Below are positions 1 to 11,900 of a DNA stretch of 64,000 nucleotides, piece after piece. Numbering within the stretch: the first letter of the stretch is position 1; each line of letters opens with the position of its first letter. The DNA comes from Enoplolaimus lenunculus (lineage: Eukaryota > Nematoda > Enoplea > Enoplida > Thoracostomopsidae): positions 248,001 to 312,000 of the forward strand of contig JASANG010003345.1 of the NCBI GenBank assembly GCA_030248215.1, read 5' to 3'. Below the pieces are notes generated by a model. It was not told the origin of the DNA and did no database searches. It saw only the letters and a program-made list of their open reading frames with translations. Both the position numbers and the translations under genes were made by a program.

Positions 1-901
1 ACGACTGTATTTCTGCGCACGCCAGTACTGTATACGTACTGATATAAAATAAGAAATCTAAGCCAACAATTAATTTTAAATCAGTAACTAAATATTTTGG
101 CACGTCTCAAGTTTTAGCAACAGTGCACAAATATAGACCCCATATCGGGTTAACATCCGGCTCCGGTTACCGGCAAAAAATTTACTATCCGGCTCCGGTT
201 TCAGTATCCGGCAAAATTAATATACGGTCGAACCATTCCGTTGGCAACCAATGTGTCACATGCGTGATATATCCTGACCTTTTTCCATCCCTGGAATTAA
301 ACAAAACCCACCCGCAAGCAATGAGTTTAAAGTTTTTAATTTCTACGTAAAAATAATCCTCCGGCCCGGCGGAAATAAGACATCCGGCTCGCGTTGCGAA
401 ATTCGGTATAAATGTATTGCAATACCGCATATTTACAGTCAAAACAATGTTTGCATTTCACCGACTCCAGCTCAGGTATCCGAGTTACTGACATGCGTTC
501 GCTCCTTGGCGAGGGTTGGGTGCGAGCAAAAACACGAGTGTTTGCTAAATAATTTGCGACGTTTGCATATATATCTAGACACGCAGCACACAGGTTACAA
601 TTCTGGCACTTGTAAACATGCTCCCACATCTCACCCAAACTAAGCTTCCACCATTGCCGCCAAGACAGCATTTTACCTGACTGTTTTTCAACAACTCATA
701 AACTGAGAGTTTCCTTGAAACCAACGAACGTAACAAAACCAATCGCCATAAATAATAATCCTCGTTTAAGCTTTCAGTGTACACCATTGACACAACTCAA
801 AAAAGCGACATAACACAACTGCTACAAAAAATATCTGTCTTTCTCTATCCAGATCTATCCCATCATCATGTCAAAGCATCATAACATCATCAGCATCATC
901 A

Positions 902-927
902 TCATCATCAACAACAACAACAACAAT

Positions 928-961
<34 letters not shown>

Positions 962-984
962 TAATAATAATAATAATAATAACA
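902..984. repeat. Compound trinucleotide microsatellite
   Basis: Runs of CAT, then CAA, then ATA/AAT units follow each other. This is low-complexity sequence with no coding potential. Confidence 0.9.
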
Positions 985-1421
985 ACGCACTTGCGTGTGT
1001 GATAACAAGGCAGTTTGCGATTAAAAATTCATGCAGATATTACATTGTTAACGGTGCAACAACACATGCATTATATATGTGCAGATAAGACACGTATTAT
1101 ATTGACTTGGAACTAAACCGATAAGTGTTATAACGCCTGTGGAGTGTGGGCATCAGAGCTGCACGCTACCCGTGGTTAAACGCGGGACGGGTACCGGGGT
1201 ACGTAACAAAATTTTGACGCGGGTATTCCCTCGGATAAAAAACTGCCAAACGCGGGAAAACAATTTCAAAGCGCGGGTAAAAATTTGTGATTTTTTACAC
1301 GCCAAAAATACTTAAAAAAATCTTGAAATCAGATTGTTAGAAAAACTTGAATTTTTAAACTGTTTTACCGTATGAGTGAAAAACTGTTGCGATGAGTGAA
1401 GATCAAGTAGTGAGAACGAAA

Positions 1422-1576
1422 CGGGGGTCTTTTCGGTTATCCTCCCCAAGCCCGCGTTTACACAAAAGTGGTCGTCGGATTTTGAACATTATTATGGTCA
1501 CATAACTGATTTGGCGTTGACCCAAAACGCCCACTTTTGGGCAAAACGCTGGCTGGAGGATAACCGAAAAGACCCC
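1422..1576. mobile_element. Small TIR element (MITE), GGGGTCTTTTCGG ends
   Basis: The two ends form a perfect inverted repeat of about 22 bases: GGGGTCTTTTCGGTTATCC at 1424 and its reverse complement ending at 1576. CGAAA occurs on both sides (1417-1421 and 1576-1580) and may be a 5-base target duplication overlapping the last base. The interior has no open frame of note. The superfamily is not assigned. Confidence 0.7.
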
Positions 1577-2702
1577 GAAATTGTTCACTTACAGGCAGTA
1601 GGGTTGATAAACATCTGTTTTGGGACACTAGAGTTGATATATATATAACTGAAAATTTCTCCTAAAGAATAAAATTTTGTTACTCCTGTGCGTAAAGAAC
1701 AATGTGTTATATCGCCCTGGTGACACTGTTTGGTGCGATCTGCTCCTAACATCGTCTTTCTGTTGTTAACATTTAGTTCTTTATTAAAGAAAATAAAATT
1801 GTTCAAAATCATGAGTACTTGCGTATATACTTAATATAGAAATATATACGCACGTAAATATATCACTATATACGCAAAACGGTACTGGATTATACCAGAA
1901 TCGGAATCGGAACAACAAATTTATACCGGAATTGTAATCGGAATCGGATCAAAGAAATTTTGTGACCGTACGGAGAATTTTTGTATTGACAAATATAATG
2001 TTTGTTTTGGGTGTCTGTTGGCTGGCAACCTCTTTCAAAAAGATCGCACGATCAAGTTGGCGACGATTTTTGGTTGTGTAAATCTAAATTACAATCAATT
2101 ATTGATAAGTTAACTCATAGAAAGCAATTTAATAGATGACTAGTACAGAATTTTTATGCAACGCATCACAACAGGTAAAATTAAAATTAAAATTTCAAAA
2201 TTCCGATTCCTAGTGATTGTGCAATCGGTTTCAATCTAAATTCTAATCGAAATCGAAATTCGGACTGCACCCTGTCATATATATGTATGTATGTTTTTCT
2301 TGATACATGGACGTACGTAGCCTAATGTAAAATTTACATTCAACACAGACGCAATCAGACTGAAAAACCATGCGAAACTGGGTTTCTTTCGTGATCTGCC
2401 CAAAAATGGACGATTTGGGTAATTTTTGCATATTTGAACTTCCTCATAATTTTCCAACGATCTTCTCACACCATTCATGAGTAAATTGTACGTGTATGCC
2501 AGGTGTTGAGGTGTCTCTTAATCAATTGAGTTTCGAGTGCTTACGGCTTCACCGCCAATAGTGAAATAACCGTTTTCTACAATGGCGACTCAAAACAAAA
2601 CAAAACAAAAAAAGCTTCAGCTCAGCTGCCTATAAAGTTGAAAAACACACCATTCGATAATGAATTTTTGTCATTTTCAATTAAAATGTTCACTACATCA
2701 TA

Positions 2703-2731
2703 TATATACATACATACATACATACATACAA
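2703..2731. repeat. TACA tetranucleotide microsatellite
   Basis: About seven CATA/TACA units in a row in otherwise non-coding AT-rich sequence. Confidence 0.85.
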
Positions 2732-4240
2732 GTTTATAAGTTGACAATACACAAAGATTGGCACACCGAGTTTCGGCGACGCCTCAGGAAGTCATACTTA
2801 AGCTGTGTGTGCACTAATTCTGCATGTTGATACGTTCTACAATACTCAACGCATATAATTATGTAGTGTAGTAAAGCACAGATGTGTTTCAGTGTTTGTA
2901 ACTGAACTGTTCTGTACGCGCGAGAACAACTACTGCAATCAATGTAAACTAAAACTAGATTTAACGATGTTAAATAAAACGAAAGTTGAGAAACTTTTAA
3001 TCTTTAACCTTTGGGCTACTGGATAATAACAGTTATGAGTCATGTTGTATTTGCGGGGCGGCGCCCGTCTCACCTAAGAGCGTACAATACCGGATACTAC
3101 CGGAAATCATTACAATCATGAAGAGATACGTATATATTGCGTCATAATGAATATTTAATACGACACGGATGCCAACAACCGACAAGGGTACAAAGATGTC
3201 TTCCGGTAACTTATATGCATGCATACGTATATATTGGTTCAACTTTGTCAGAAAAAATTTAAATATGTGACCGTAAACAATTCAATTATTCAAAAGTTCA
3301 CATGTAGGTGTGAAATGAACAGGACAGATCATGAAACCCTCAAATATGCAAATTCAATCATCCTACACCGCGTACACGACCCTGACTGTCAGGGCCAGAG
3401 CAGCCACCCCCATACCCCACATTTGGGGAGGGGGCACACCCTTAAACGACCCCCACCATAACCATTTAAAACAAAAACTGCCAAAGTTTTAAAATGCGTC
3501 TGGCTGTTTGCTAGCTTAGCTCGCGATTTTGGCGGCCATCACCGTGTAGTTTGGGACGAGCCCTCATCGCTGTCTGCTCCGACACTGCTGACTGGTGATA
3601 AAACTCGCATGAAACACATAAACATAATTTATGAAACATTGGAAAAACGCATATATATATATATTTAAAAGATATCAATAAATACAAATAGCCAAGATTC
3701 ACAGCGTGAAGCAACCGTACGCGACCCTAAAGGAAAAACTATTTTCTGCATCAAGTTCTTACAAATCAAATATATACACTGTTGTAGTGATACAACACGA
3801 ACACACTCGAACTGTCATCCACAACATATATGGCAACATGGTTTACATGTTTCTCGACGGCTCGCATTCCAAACACGTGGAACACAAGCGTGAGGCACTA
3901 GCCAGGTGGATTGAGGGTCAACCAAACCACCGTTGAGATTCTTAGACAGGAAGAAACTTTGTTACTGGTGACACAAGGACGTTCTCCGAATAGCATACTA
4001 ATCTCACGAGAGTACGTACTATTTCTTCAGAGAACAACCAAAAATTCCGATTTCGATTACAATTCCGCGATTGAAACGGCCGTTATGGATTCGCACAATT
4101 TCGAATCCAAAACGTGCGTCTTAAAACATGAGGCATCTCTAAAGCTGTTATAAAATGTCACAAATGAAAGCAACAAAATTGTAACAAAAAACAATCTAAA
4201 TTAAACCATACAGCAAGCAGAAAGGTATACGTCCCTGTTA

Positions 4241-4415
4241 CAGTGGCGGATCCAGGATCTCAAAATGGGGGGCCCCAAAATTTCACAGGTAATAAACTTA
4301 CTTTTGACCCATACACAAACGACGAACTATTGTCACAAAATTGCTATATAATTTTTGTCGAGATGCTGTTGGGGGGGGGGCACGGCCGGGGTGGCCTCCC
4401 ATGGATCCGCCATTG
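4241..4415. mobile_element. hAT-like MITE, CAGTGGCGGATCCA family, copy 1
   Basis: It starts with CAGTGGCGGATCCAGG and ends with TGGATCCGCCATTG, an inverted repeat of about 14 bases with one mismatch. It is nearly identical along its length to the copy at 6610. No 8-base flank duplication is visible for this copy. It has no transposase, so it is a non-autonomous element. Confidence 0.8.
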
Positions 4416-5294
4416 AGTTCAGACACAGTTTTGTGTGCAAAATATGCATAGCAGGCAACCTGCTTTACACGTTCAACTTTATCCCCTCCCCGACTGATCT
4501 TCTTCAATCAAACTTGAGACTCGATGTCACCGTCCCTGTCCAAAGTCCTGGCTACGCGACGCGCATGCGTAATAATATTGTTTGTTCCAACGCTTAAAAT
4601 CTGTGTTGTCCAACCGAAATTAATTCAACGCCAACTTCCACACGGTGGCCACAAACGATCATCAGCCGTCATCCGCTGTTTTTCCGTCACATCAGAACTA
4701 ACGACAAAAAACGGAAGCGTACTTCAACCCATTACTGTGTTTTCATTTTTTGAAAACAACATATACAAAAAACGATTCTTAATAATCATTTTAGCAACCT
4801 AAATACTTGCTTATTTTTGTGTACTAAATCGCATATTGTTTTAAATGCGATTATATATACGTAGGTTATTTTGAGGGAAACGTGGTCACTTCGGAAGCGT
4901 ATCACCTCATATGTATTTTTTCCATTTCAAGCTTACAGATGGTTGCTTTCGCCTGCTAAAAGTGCTTTGTTTTGTTGCCATTAAAATTTCGATACGAAAA
5001 ATATAAGGTACCTTTTCTATACCTCCCAATACATACGCCACCGATAGTGACTAATCGATCTTAGGTGGTGTGTTGAGCAATTTCAAACCCAAATTATTAG
5101 CATTTTACCATAAAAAATGTAAAATAAATTTGCAATTCAACATTAAAACAACAAAAATTGAACAATTTCCCACAATCCAGTACGTAATATCTTAAAATTT
5201 TACATTTGGCTACCTATAAATAAAAGTATGTGCGACAGGGCGAGCTTTATCATCCGTAGAGAATTCCGGTGTATACGAGGCAAAATTGGTAAAA

Positions 5295-5752
5295 CCAGTC
5301 GCAGTGGGACCACTTTAAAAAGTTTTAATTTAGCTAATAAATTAAGCTAATATGCAAATTAGCAATTAGCTAACTTTTCAATTATCCGTTCTAGAGGTTT
5401 GTAAACAATTTATGCAGATTTCTCGCATACGCTAACTATTCATTTATCGGTTCTGAAGGTTTACAAACATTTTCTTTAGATTCCTCGCGCCTAAATTACA
5501 TTACTTGTAACCGTAATAATTAGTGAAATATATCTTAAAAATCCCAGTTTAGGCTTAACCAATTATGCAAAATTAGCCTGTAGTTAACCCCCCAAGATGA
5601 CAGGCTTTCAAACAAAAAAGTTTATTAAAATCGGTTCACCGGTTCCTGATATTCTTTTCGGACGGACGGACGGGCGGACATCCACCTTTCGACCCTCGAC
5701 CACAAAATAAAAAAAACGCTTATGAGAGTTTCGCTTCGCTCAAAAAGAAACG
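5295..5752 (-). mobile_element. Helitron-like non-autonomous element, copy 1
   Basis: Read on the minus strand, the element ends GTGGTCCCACTGCGACTGG followed by T. That is a short hairpin (GTGGT/ACTGC, with wobble pairs, around a CCC loop) close to a CTRR terminus followed by T, the arrangement known for Helitron 3' ends. The interior shares AT-rich blocks (tatgcaaattag, tttgtaaacaattt, attcctcgc) and a GGACGGACGGAC tract with the copies at 9784, 10143 and 26066. The 5' end is not resolved. No Rep/helicase is present. Confidence 0.5.
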
Positions 5753-6609
5753 CATAAAGTAGAAAAAATCCGCCCAAACGTGTGTTAACAACAACAAAAT
5801 GTGGATTCGGCTAAGACAATGGTTATTCGTATTTACTCAAGTGCAAAAGTTACAGTGTACAAGAATCATCTTTTGCCTTTCCCCGATTTCAAAGAATATC
5901 GTGCTTGCGTTGCGACACTTTTCCGACCAAAACATGTATTTCGGCCCGTTAGGGAAATATTCGAAACAAACACCAAAACTTCAACCGTGATCTGATTTTG
6001 GTGGATTTCAGTAATAAAATAGTATTTTTCAGATTTCACTGCTGGCCAAAAACCAAAATGATGTTTTTTTCGCATCCTGATTTTCGACTTAATTAAAGCC
6101 GCACGCATACATCTACCAATATTTCAAACTCGGCAAAGAGAAAACAGTTATCCCTAATGCTCAAAAAACACTGCAACACTACGTATTAATTAACTCGGAC
6201 CAAACAACGCCTTGTCTTGATTAGTCTTGTCTTGATTAGATTAGATTTGAAAAAAACAAACTAATAAACCAAAGATTTTGGGCAATAATACAATCTTTTC
6301 CAAACGGCAAAACCTACAAAGGCTGCCCGCGAATGTAAATTTATGGAGGAGATAACTCAGAAAAATGTCGCGTAGTGTTTTCTGTTAAGGCCGTAGGTCG
6401 TATTTTACAATAAAATTATAAACAGAAAACGTGTTTACCAGATTGCGTGTCAACTAAAGTTGGAATATACGAATTCAGATTCGGCAAACATTAAACGTTT
6501 GCAAACAGATTCGGATTTGGTTTTGACAAAGCCTAATATAGCACAGGTTCGAAAACATCTGTTTGTTTTTGGAAATGGATTTTGAGCGGACTGAGTTAAT
6601 CCTGGGAAC

Positions 6610-6777
6610 AGTGGCGGATCCAGGATCTCAAAATGGGGGGGCAAAATTTCACAGGTAATAAACTTACTTTTGACCTATACACAAACCACGAACTATTGTC
6701 ACAAAATTGCTATAAAATTTTTGTCGAGATGCTGTTGGGGGGCACGGCCGGGGTGAACCCCCATGGATCCGCCATTG
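6610..6777. mobile_element. hAT-like MITE, CAGTGGCGGATCCA family, copy 2
   Basis: It has the same ends and body as the copy at 4241. It is flanked by a perfect 8-base duplication, cctgggaa, at 6602-6609 and 6778-6785. Terminal CAGTGG and an 8-base target duplication are hallmarks of the hAT superfamily. Non-autonomous. Confidence 0.85.
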
Positions 6778-7529
6778 CCTGGGAAACTTTCAGTCCCAAT
6801 GAAACAGTTGGAAATGCATTGAGTGATGGGTCACAGTTAGAAATATTGAATTGAGAAATTTTGATGGGTCACGATGGGTCATGGTTCAAAAATCTGACCC
6901 ATATAACATATGGTTTGTTACCAAGGCGATATCGAAAACTTATCTGACAACATGAATCCTTACAATATACGCTGAAATGTTGATTGATTAATGTGGTCAT
7001 TGGCTATTACTTGCTCGGAGTTCCATGGTACATCAACCGTTAAGGGGAAGTTTGTGACAACCTAGTAATTGAAAACACATTTTCAACAACGGATAGCTCG
7101 ACCGTTTTTGAGAACTGAGAAACTATTCCGTGATATGAGAACGTCAGCTCTCGAGCCAAACTTCTTAGAAAAAGTCATACCAAAACAGCTCGTTCAAATA
7201 ATCATCAGAAAACTCAACACAAAATGTACATGCTTCGTTCGTAGGTATTTTCTGACAGTTTATCGTACGAATCGGTGCGTGCCCTCATAGACACCATAAC
7301 AAGTGGTTATCAAAATGATGTGTGATTATAGCCATTCCATTCTCGCAAAAAATTCACCTTGGACAATTGCTCCGATTGTTGACTTTTGAATGCACCCGAG
7401 GGGGGACATGACTTGATACCCTTAGAGAGAAAAACTTTACTTAATCTAAGAATTGTTGAGTGAGTTGCACAGGCGACACCGTAGCTTGGGTCATGGGTCC
7501 ACTACGTCATGAGTGATGATGGATCATGG

Positions 7530-7878
7530 CAGGGATCGACCGGATATTAATTTTACCGAATACCAGGACAGATACTAAATTGTGTACCGGAACCGGATGT
7601 CAGTGGGATATATGATCTAAATTGGTGCGCTGTTGAAAGTATTTAGGTTATGTAAAATATGCATTTATGGAATTAAGATTAATTGTTGGCTTGGATTTTT
7701 CATTACATTGCCCGTAATTGCAGTCGCTGCAAAATATCTAGTATTTCGACATGTAAAAAGTAATTTTATGATACTTTGGATGAAACCGCAAATATCAGGT
7801 ATCCGGTAAGTTCATACCGAATAACGGATGTCAGCTTTTGTCGGATATAAACACGAACCGGTATCCGGTCGATCCCTA
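7530..7878. mobile_element. hAT-like MITE with CCGGAT-rich interior
   Basis: The left end CAGGGATCGACCGGATA mirrors the right end TATCCGGTCGATCCCTA, with a mismatch only at the last base. The flanks gatcatgg (7522-7529) and gatcatgc (7879-7886) match at 7 of 8 bases, fitting an 8-base hAT-type target duplication. The interior is rich in ATCCGGT/ACCGGAT words like those scattered elsewhere (about 120-240, 9590-9650, 18316-18400), which may be decayed relatives. Confidence 0.75.
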
Positions 7879-7943
7879 GATCATGCGTTTTTAAATAGAC
7901 GCATATATACTACAGCAAAATATAACAAAAAGCATAAAAACAA

Positions 7944-8071
7944 TGGCCCATGTAAACAACAGGGCCTGCCTACTAAACATAAGCATAAACCTAAGCCTAA
8001 ACTTAAGCATAATCCTAAGTCCAAGCTTTCCAAGCTCTTAATCGGCAGTCCCCTATTCTTAACATGGGCCA
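7944..8071. mobile_element. TIR element with TTAGGC-like block, short copy
   Basis: The ends TGGCCCATGTAAACAACAGGG and CCCCTATTCTTAACATGGGCCA form an imperfect inverted repeat. The centre is a degenerate array of hexamers such as cctaagcctaaacttaagc. It belongs with the elements at 15925, 36254, 58650, 59478 and 63900. Confidence 0.65.
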
Positions 8072-8940
8072 ACATGACTGGTACATAATTCTACGGTAAC
8101 ACTTTAACGCTTATTTCCTTACAATTCAGTTTTTGCGCCATGTATGTATGTACGTAGTTAAACCCGTACCCGGAATTTTTAACAATGAAAACACAGACCC
8201 GGATTTATTTTCCAGGTAAACACGGGCCTGGAATTTTTATAACTTAAAAACCTATGATAGTATATTTTAAAGATCTAAAAATTCTTAATCATAACCCACG
8301 TATATGTACGTAGGTTATTTATAACTCAAATGTGAAGCCTCTTGACTAACTCATACGATAGTTGTCTTAAGCGACACGTTGGGAGTGTTTTGTTTCTAAT
8401 GAATTTGATACAGTTGGCGTTGGTTGTGCAAATATCTGTTAAATTCTTTAACCTATTTAATTTAGGTTCGATGCAGTTACTATTCAGAATGTAGGCGCGC
8501 GATGTTAAAATCACTTAGATAATTTTATTCCGGGTATTTTTGTAATACCCGGACCCATGTAGTTAAATAACATGCTCCGGCAGCTGCCGTCGTAGCCGAA
8601 TACTGAAGCATCCGGCTCACCACCTACCACCAGTTGGTGATAGTCTCAGTAATTTTATATATAATATTAGTGAATGGTGTGCTTCAAAACACAGCACAGT
8701 TTTTGGTAGGCCGAGTGTTCACAAGCTAACCCATTGTGTGGCTCTTGGTAAATATACGCTTTGTGTGGCTATGACAAACTTACTTTACCCTGGTTCAAAA
8801 AGTCGCTAACGCATTATAACTAACACAATTATTTTATTGCGCATACCATCTTCCATGAATGAACTTGAAAGCCCTACAGCCGCATCGGTGCGTAACTGGT
8901 TGTGCCAGTCAGCACTTTACCCCAAAATACCATAACTTAC

Positions 8941-11900
8941 CGATGAATTGCGTCCGGTTGTGCAATCGCGCCAGTTGACATTTGTTCAATGATACGTTCG
9001 TGTGCGTCTTCGGAAATATGTGCCCTTGACACCAGTGGGAGGTAGGTTGAATGACCAAGATCACCTGCACGAACCCAAGCGGACTGTTCAATTTCATCCA
9101 GAGTCGCACGAGAGTCTGGATCACGTTGTAACAGTCGTTGAATCAACCTGCAAGTAAGGACGTCACTCATTTCATTTAAATTTGAACGTTTGAACAGTAT
9201 ATACTAAAAAGTTAAAAAAACTAATTAAATCAAAATATCTAGCCCAAAGCAAATAACAGATGAAAACCACATTCACAATTATTTATCGATTTAAACAAAG
9301 TTGATGTGCCTACGATCACAATACGTACATATGCTTGAGTTTGGACATATGTAGTTACTACACAATTTGCATGTTTGTCATATGTATATTCAAAGTTGGT
9401 AGTATTTGAGTTATAGAAAAGTATGTGTTTACTGATTTAGAAGTAAAACGTGAACTTAGATTTCTAATTTTACTTCAGTATCAAAAACATAAGTTTGTTG
9501 ACTTGCCCAGGAAGCAGTTGCAGTAAAATATCTAGTGTTTTCAAATGTAAATAGCAGTCTTTTAATATTCGCGACCACAATTGCAAATATGCCATATCCG
9601 GTAGGTTTATTACAACAGATACCGGAAACAGCTACGAGTTACGGATGTGTCGATCAATAGGCTCAGTAATATCGTCGCTTTTCGTGTAAAAGTGTGTAAA
9701 AGTATTGCGTATCAAAATTGAAACCGGCATCGGTGTTGGCATCGCAAAAAACATTTGGTATCGGCACAATGCCTATGCGATGTTGACACCCTAGGATAAC
9801 AAGCTTTCAAACAAAAAACTTTATCAAGATCCGTTCAACATTTCCTGTGATTCTTGTCGGACGGACAGACAAACGGATGGGCATCCACCTTTTCACCCCT
9901 AAACACAACACATAAAACATTTAGCCAGACCATGAGCTTAGCTTTGCGCAATAAACGTACCATTTGCAGTCTTTAGACAAATACACCGGTAATTCAAATG
10001 AACAATCTAAAATCTTGGTCAACGTTTCGGAATCGTTAGCTTCTTGGAATGGCAAACGTCCGCATACAATCATGTATAAAATCACACCCAGAGACCAGAT
10101 ATCTTAAATTTCAACACTACTAAAGTAGCATATACTTAGTAACCAGTCGTAGTGGGACTACATTTATTGAGCGAAGCTCGAACACACGTAAGCAATTAAG
10201 GTACTATGCAAATTAGTTATTAGCTAACTATTCATTTATCGATTTTAAAGGTTTTTCGACAATTTATTCACATTCCTCGCACCCGAAAACCCATTATTAC
10301 TGAAATTAGATTGCTTGTAACCCTAATAATTAGTGAAACATTGTAAAAACGCCTAATTTAGGCTTATCAGTTATGCTTATATGCAAATGATCTATTAGCT
10401 AACTACTCAATTATCAGTTTTAGACGTTTGTAAACAATTTATTCAGATTCTTCGCACCCAAAAACCTTCAGTAAACCTTAAAAATTATGAAATAATTTAA
10501 AAAGTCCTAGTTTTGTCTTGTCAATTTAGCTAATATGCAAATTAGATATTAGCTAACTACTCAATTATCAGTTTTGGAGGTTTGTAAACAATTTCTTCAA
10601 ATTCCTCGCACCTAAATACCCTTTAGTGCTGAAATTATATTGCTTTTAACCTTAATAATTAGTGAAATATTGTAAAAAGTCCTAATTTAGGCTTATAAAC
10701 TATGCTAATATGCAAATTATCTATTAGCTAACAGTTCAATTATCGTTTTTGGAGGTTTGTAAATAGTCTACGCAGATTTCTCGCACCCAAAAACCCTTTA
10801 ATGCTAAAATTAGATTGCTTCTAACTGTAATAATTTAGTGAAATATTGTGGAAGGTCCTAATTTAGGCTTAATTAATTATGCAAATTAGCCTGTAGCTAA
10901 TAAACGGCTTAAAAGTTTTAAACCCCAATGCGAGGTTAACATCCCAGGATAATTGGCTTCAAACAAAAAAGTTTATCAAAATTGGTTGAGCCGTTCCTGA
11001 GATTCTTTTCGGACGGGCAGACGGACATCCATCTTTCGACCCCCAAGTACAAAACATAAAACGCTTCGCGAAACTCCGAGCTTCGCTAGGAGTTTCGCTT
11101 AGTTCAAAAAGCATGCTTTTTACCGTTATTAAAACGTTAATTTTATACACATTACCAGAAACGCAACATAGGTACAATCAGACGAGTTACCAAATTACGT
11201 AATTTTGAATGGTACAAAAGTACCAGCTCGCTGCATTTTGCCCTACGCAACATTATCATCTCTTGGTACAATTCACCTGAAATATGTGGTTAACACAAGA
11301 TAGACATTGCCATGAGAAAGCTCTATTATATTTTTTAACTCTTACCCACAGCAGGAGCATCGTATTGATCACCGAGAAGAATCTCAGGCGCAGAATATGC
11401 CAGGCTTCCACACGACGTTTCGAGTTTTTTGCCCGGACAATATAGATTGCTGAACCCGAAATCGGTAAGTTTGACCATACCCAATTTTTCAAAAAATACA
11501 ACGTTCTCAGGTTTGAGATCTCTGAAACACACAATTTTGCGCAGTTATAAGGCTGTCTCATGAATCAATTGTTCATGACGAAAAGAAAAACATAACATAT
11601 ATAGCTCTAGAGCTGAATACATTATGGAATATAGTAAAATTTACCTGCGATGATTATAACAATAATATGATTCTATACTGCAAAAATAGTGAAATATAGA
11701 AGCTTTTCGATGAATTTACATTTTCACACTTTCCGTCGGAACACAAAACATACCGATGCACTACATGCAGCTTGTGACAAAATGATATCGCTTGAACAAT
11801 CTGCGCAAAATATCGTTGAGCTTCAGTTTCATCAAGACCAGACGGTTCTCTATTGTATGGCGACGAACTGTCTGTATTGCGCATTAAATAATCGTATAAA

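Larger units (their letters stand above)
1..8940. other. Gene-poor, repeat-rich stretch left of SNRK
   Basis: I recognise no gene here on either strand. The open frames are short, overlap on opposite strands and match nothing I know. The stretch holds microsatellites, several small inverted-repeat elements (listed separately) and degenerate tracts rich in CCGGAT/ATCCGG-type words (about 120-240, 360-400, 1880-2270). The missing C-terminal exons of SNRK should lie in this direction, but I could not find coding sequence like the SNRK UBA end or its tail. Confidence 0.6.

Noticed and set aside
3219-4153. Several 60-80 codon frames left of SNRK as small genes
   Set aside because: No homology, no codon bias and low-complexity translations.
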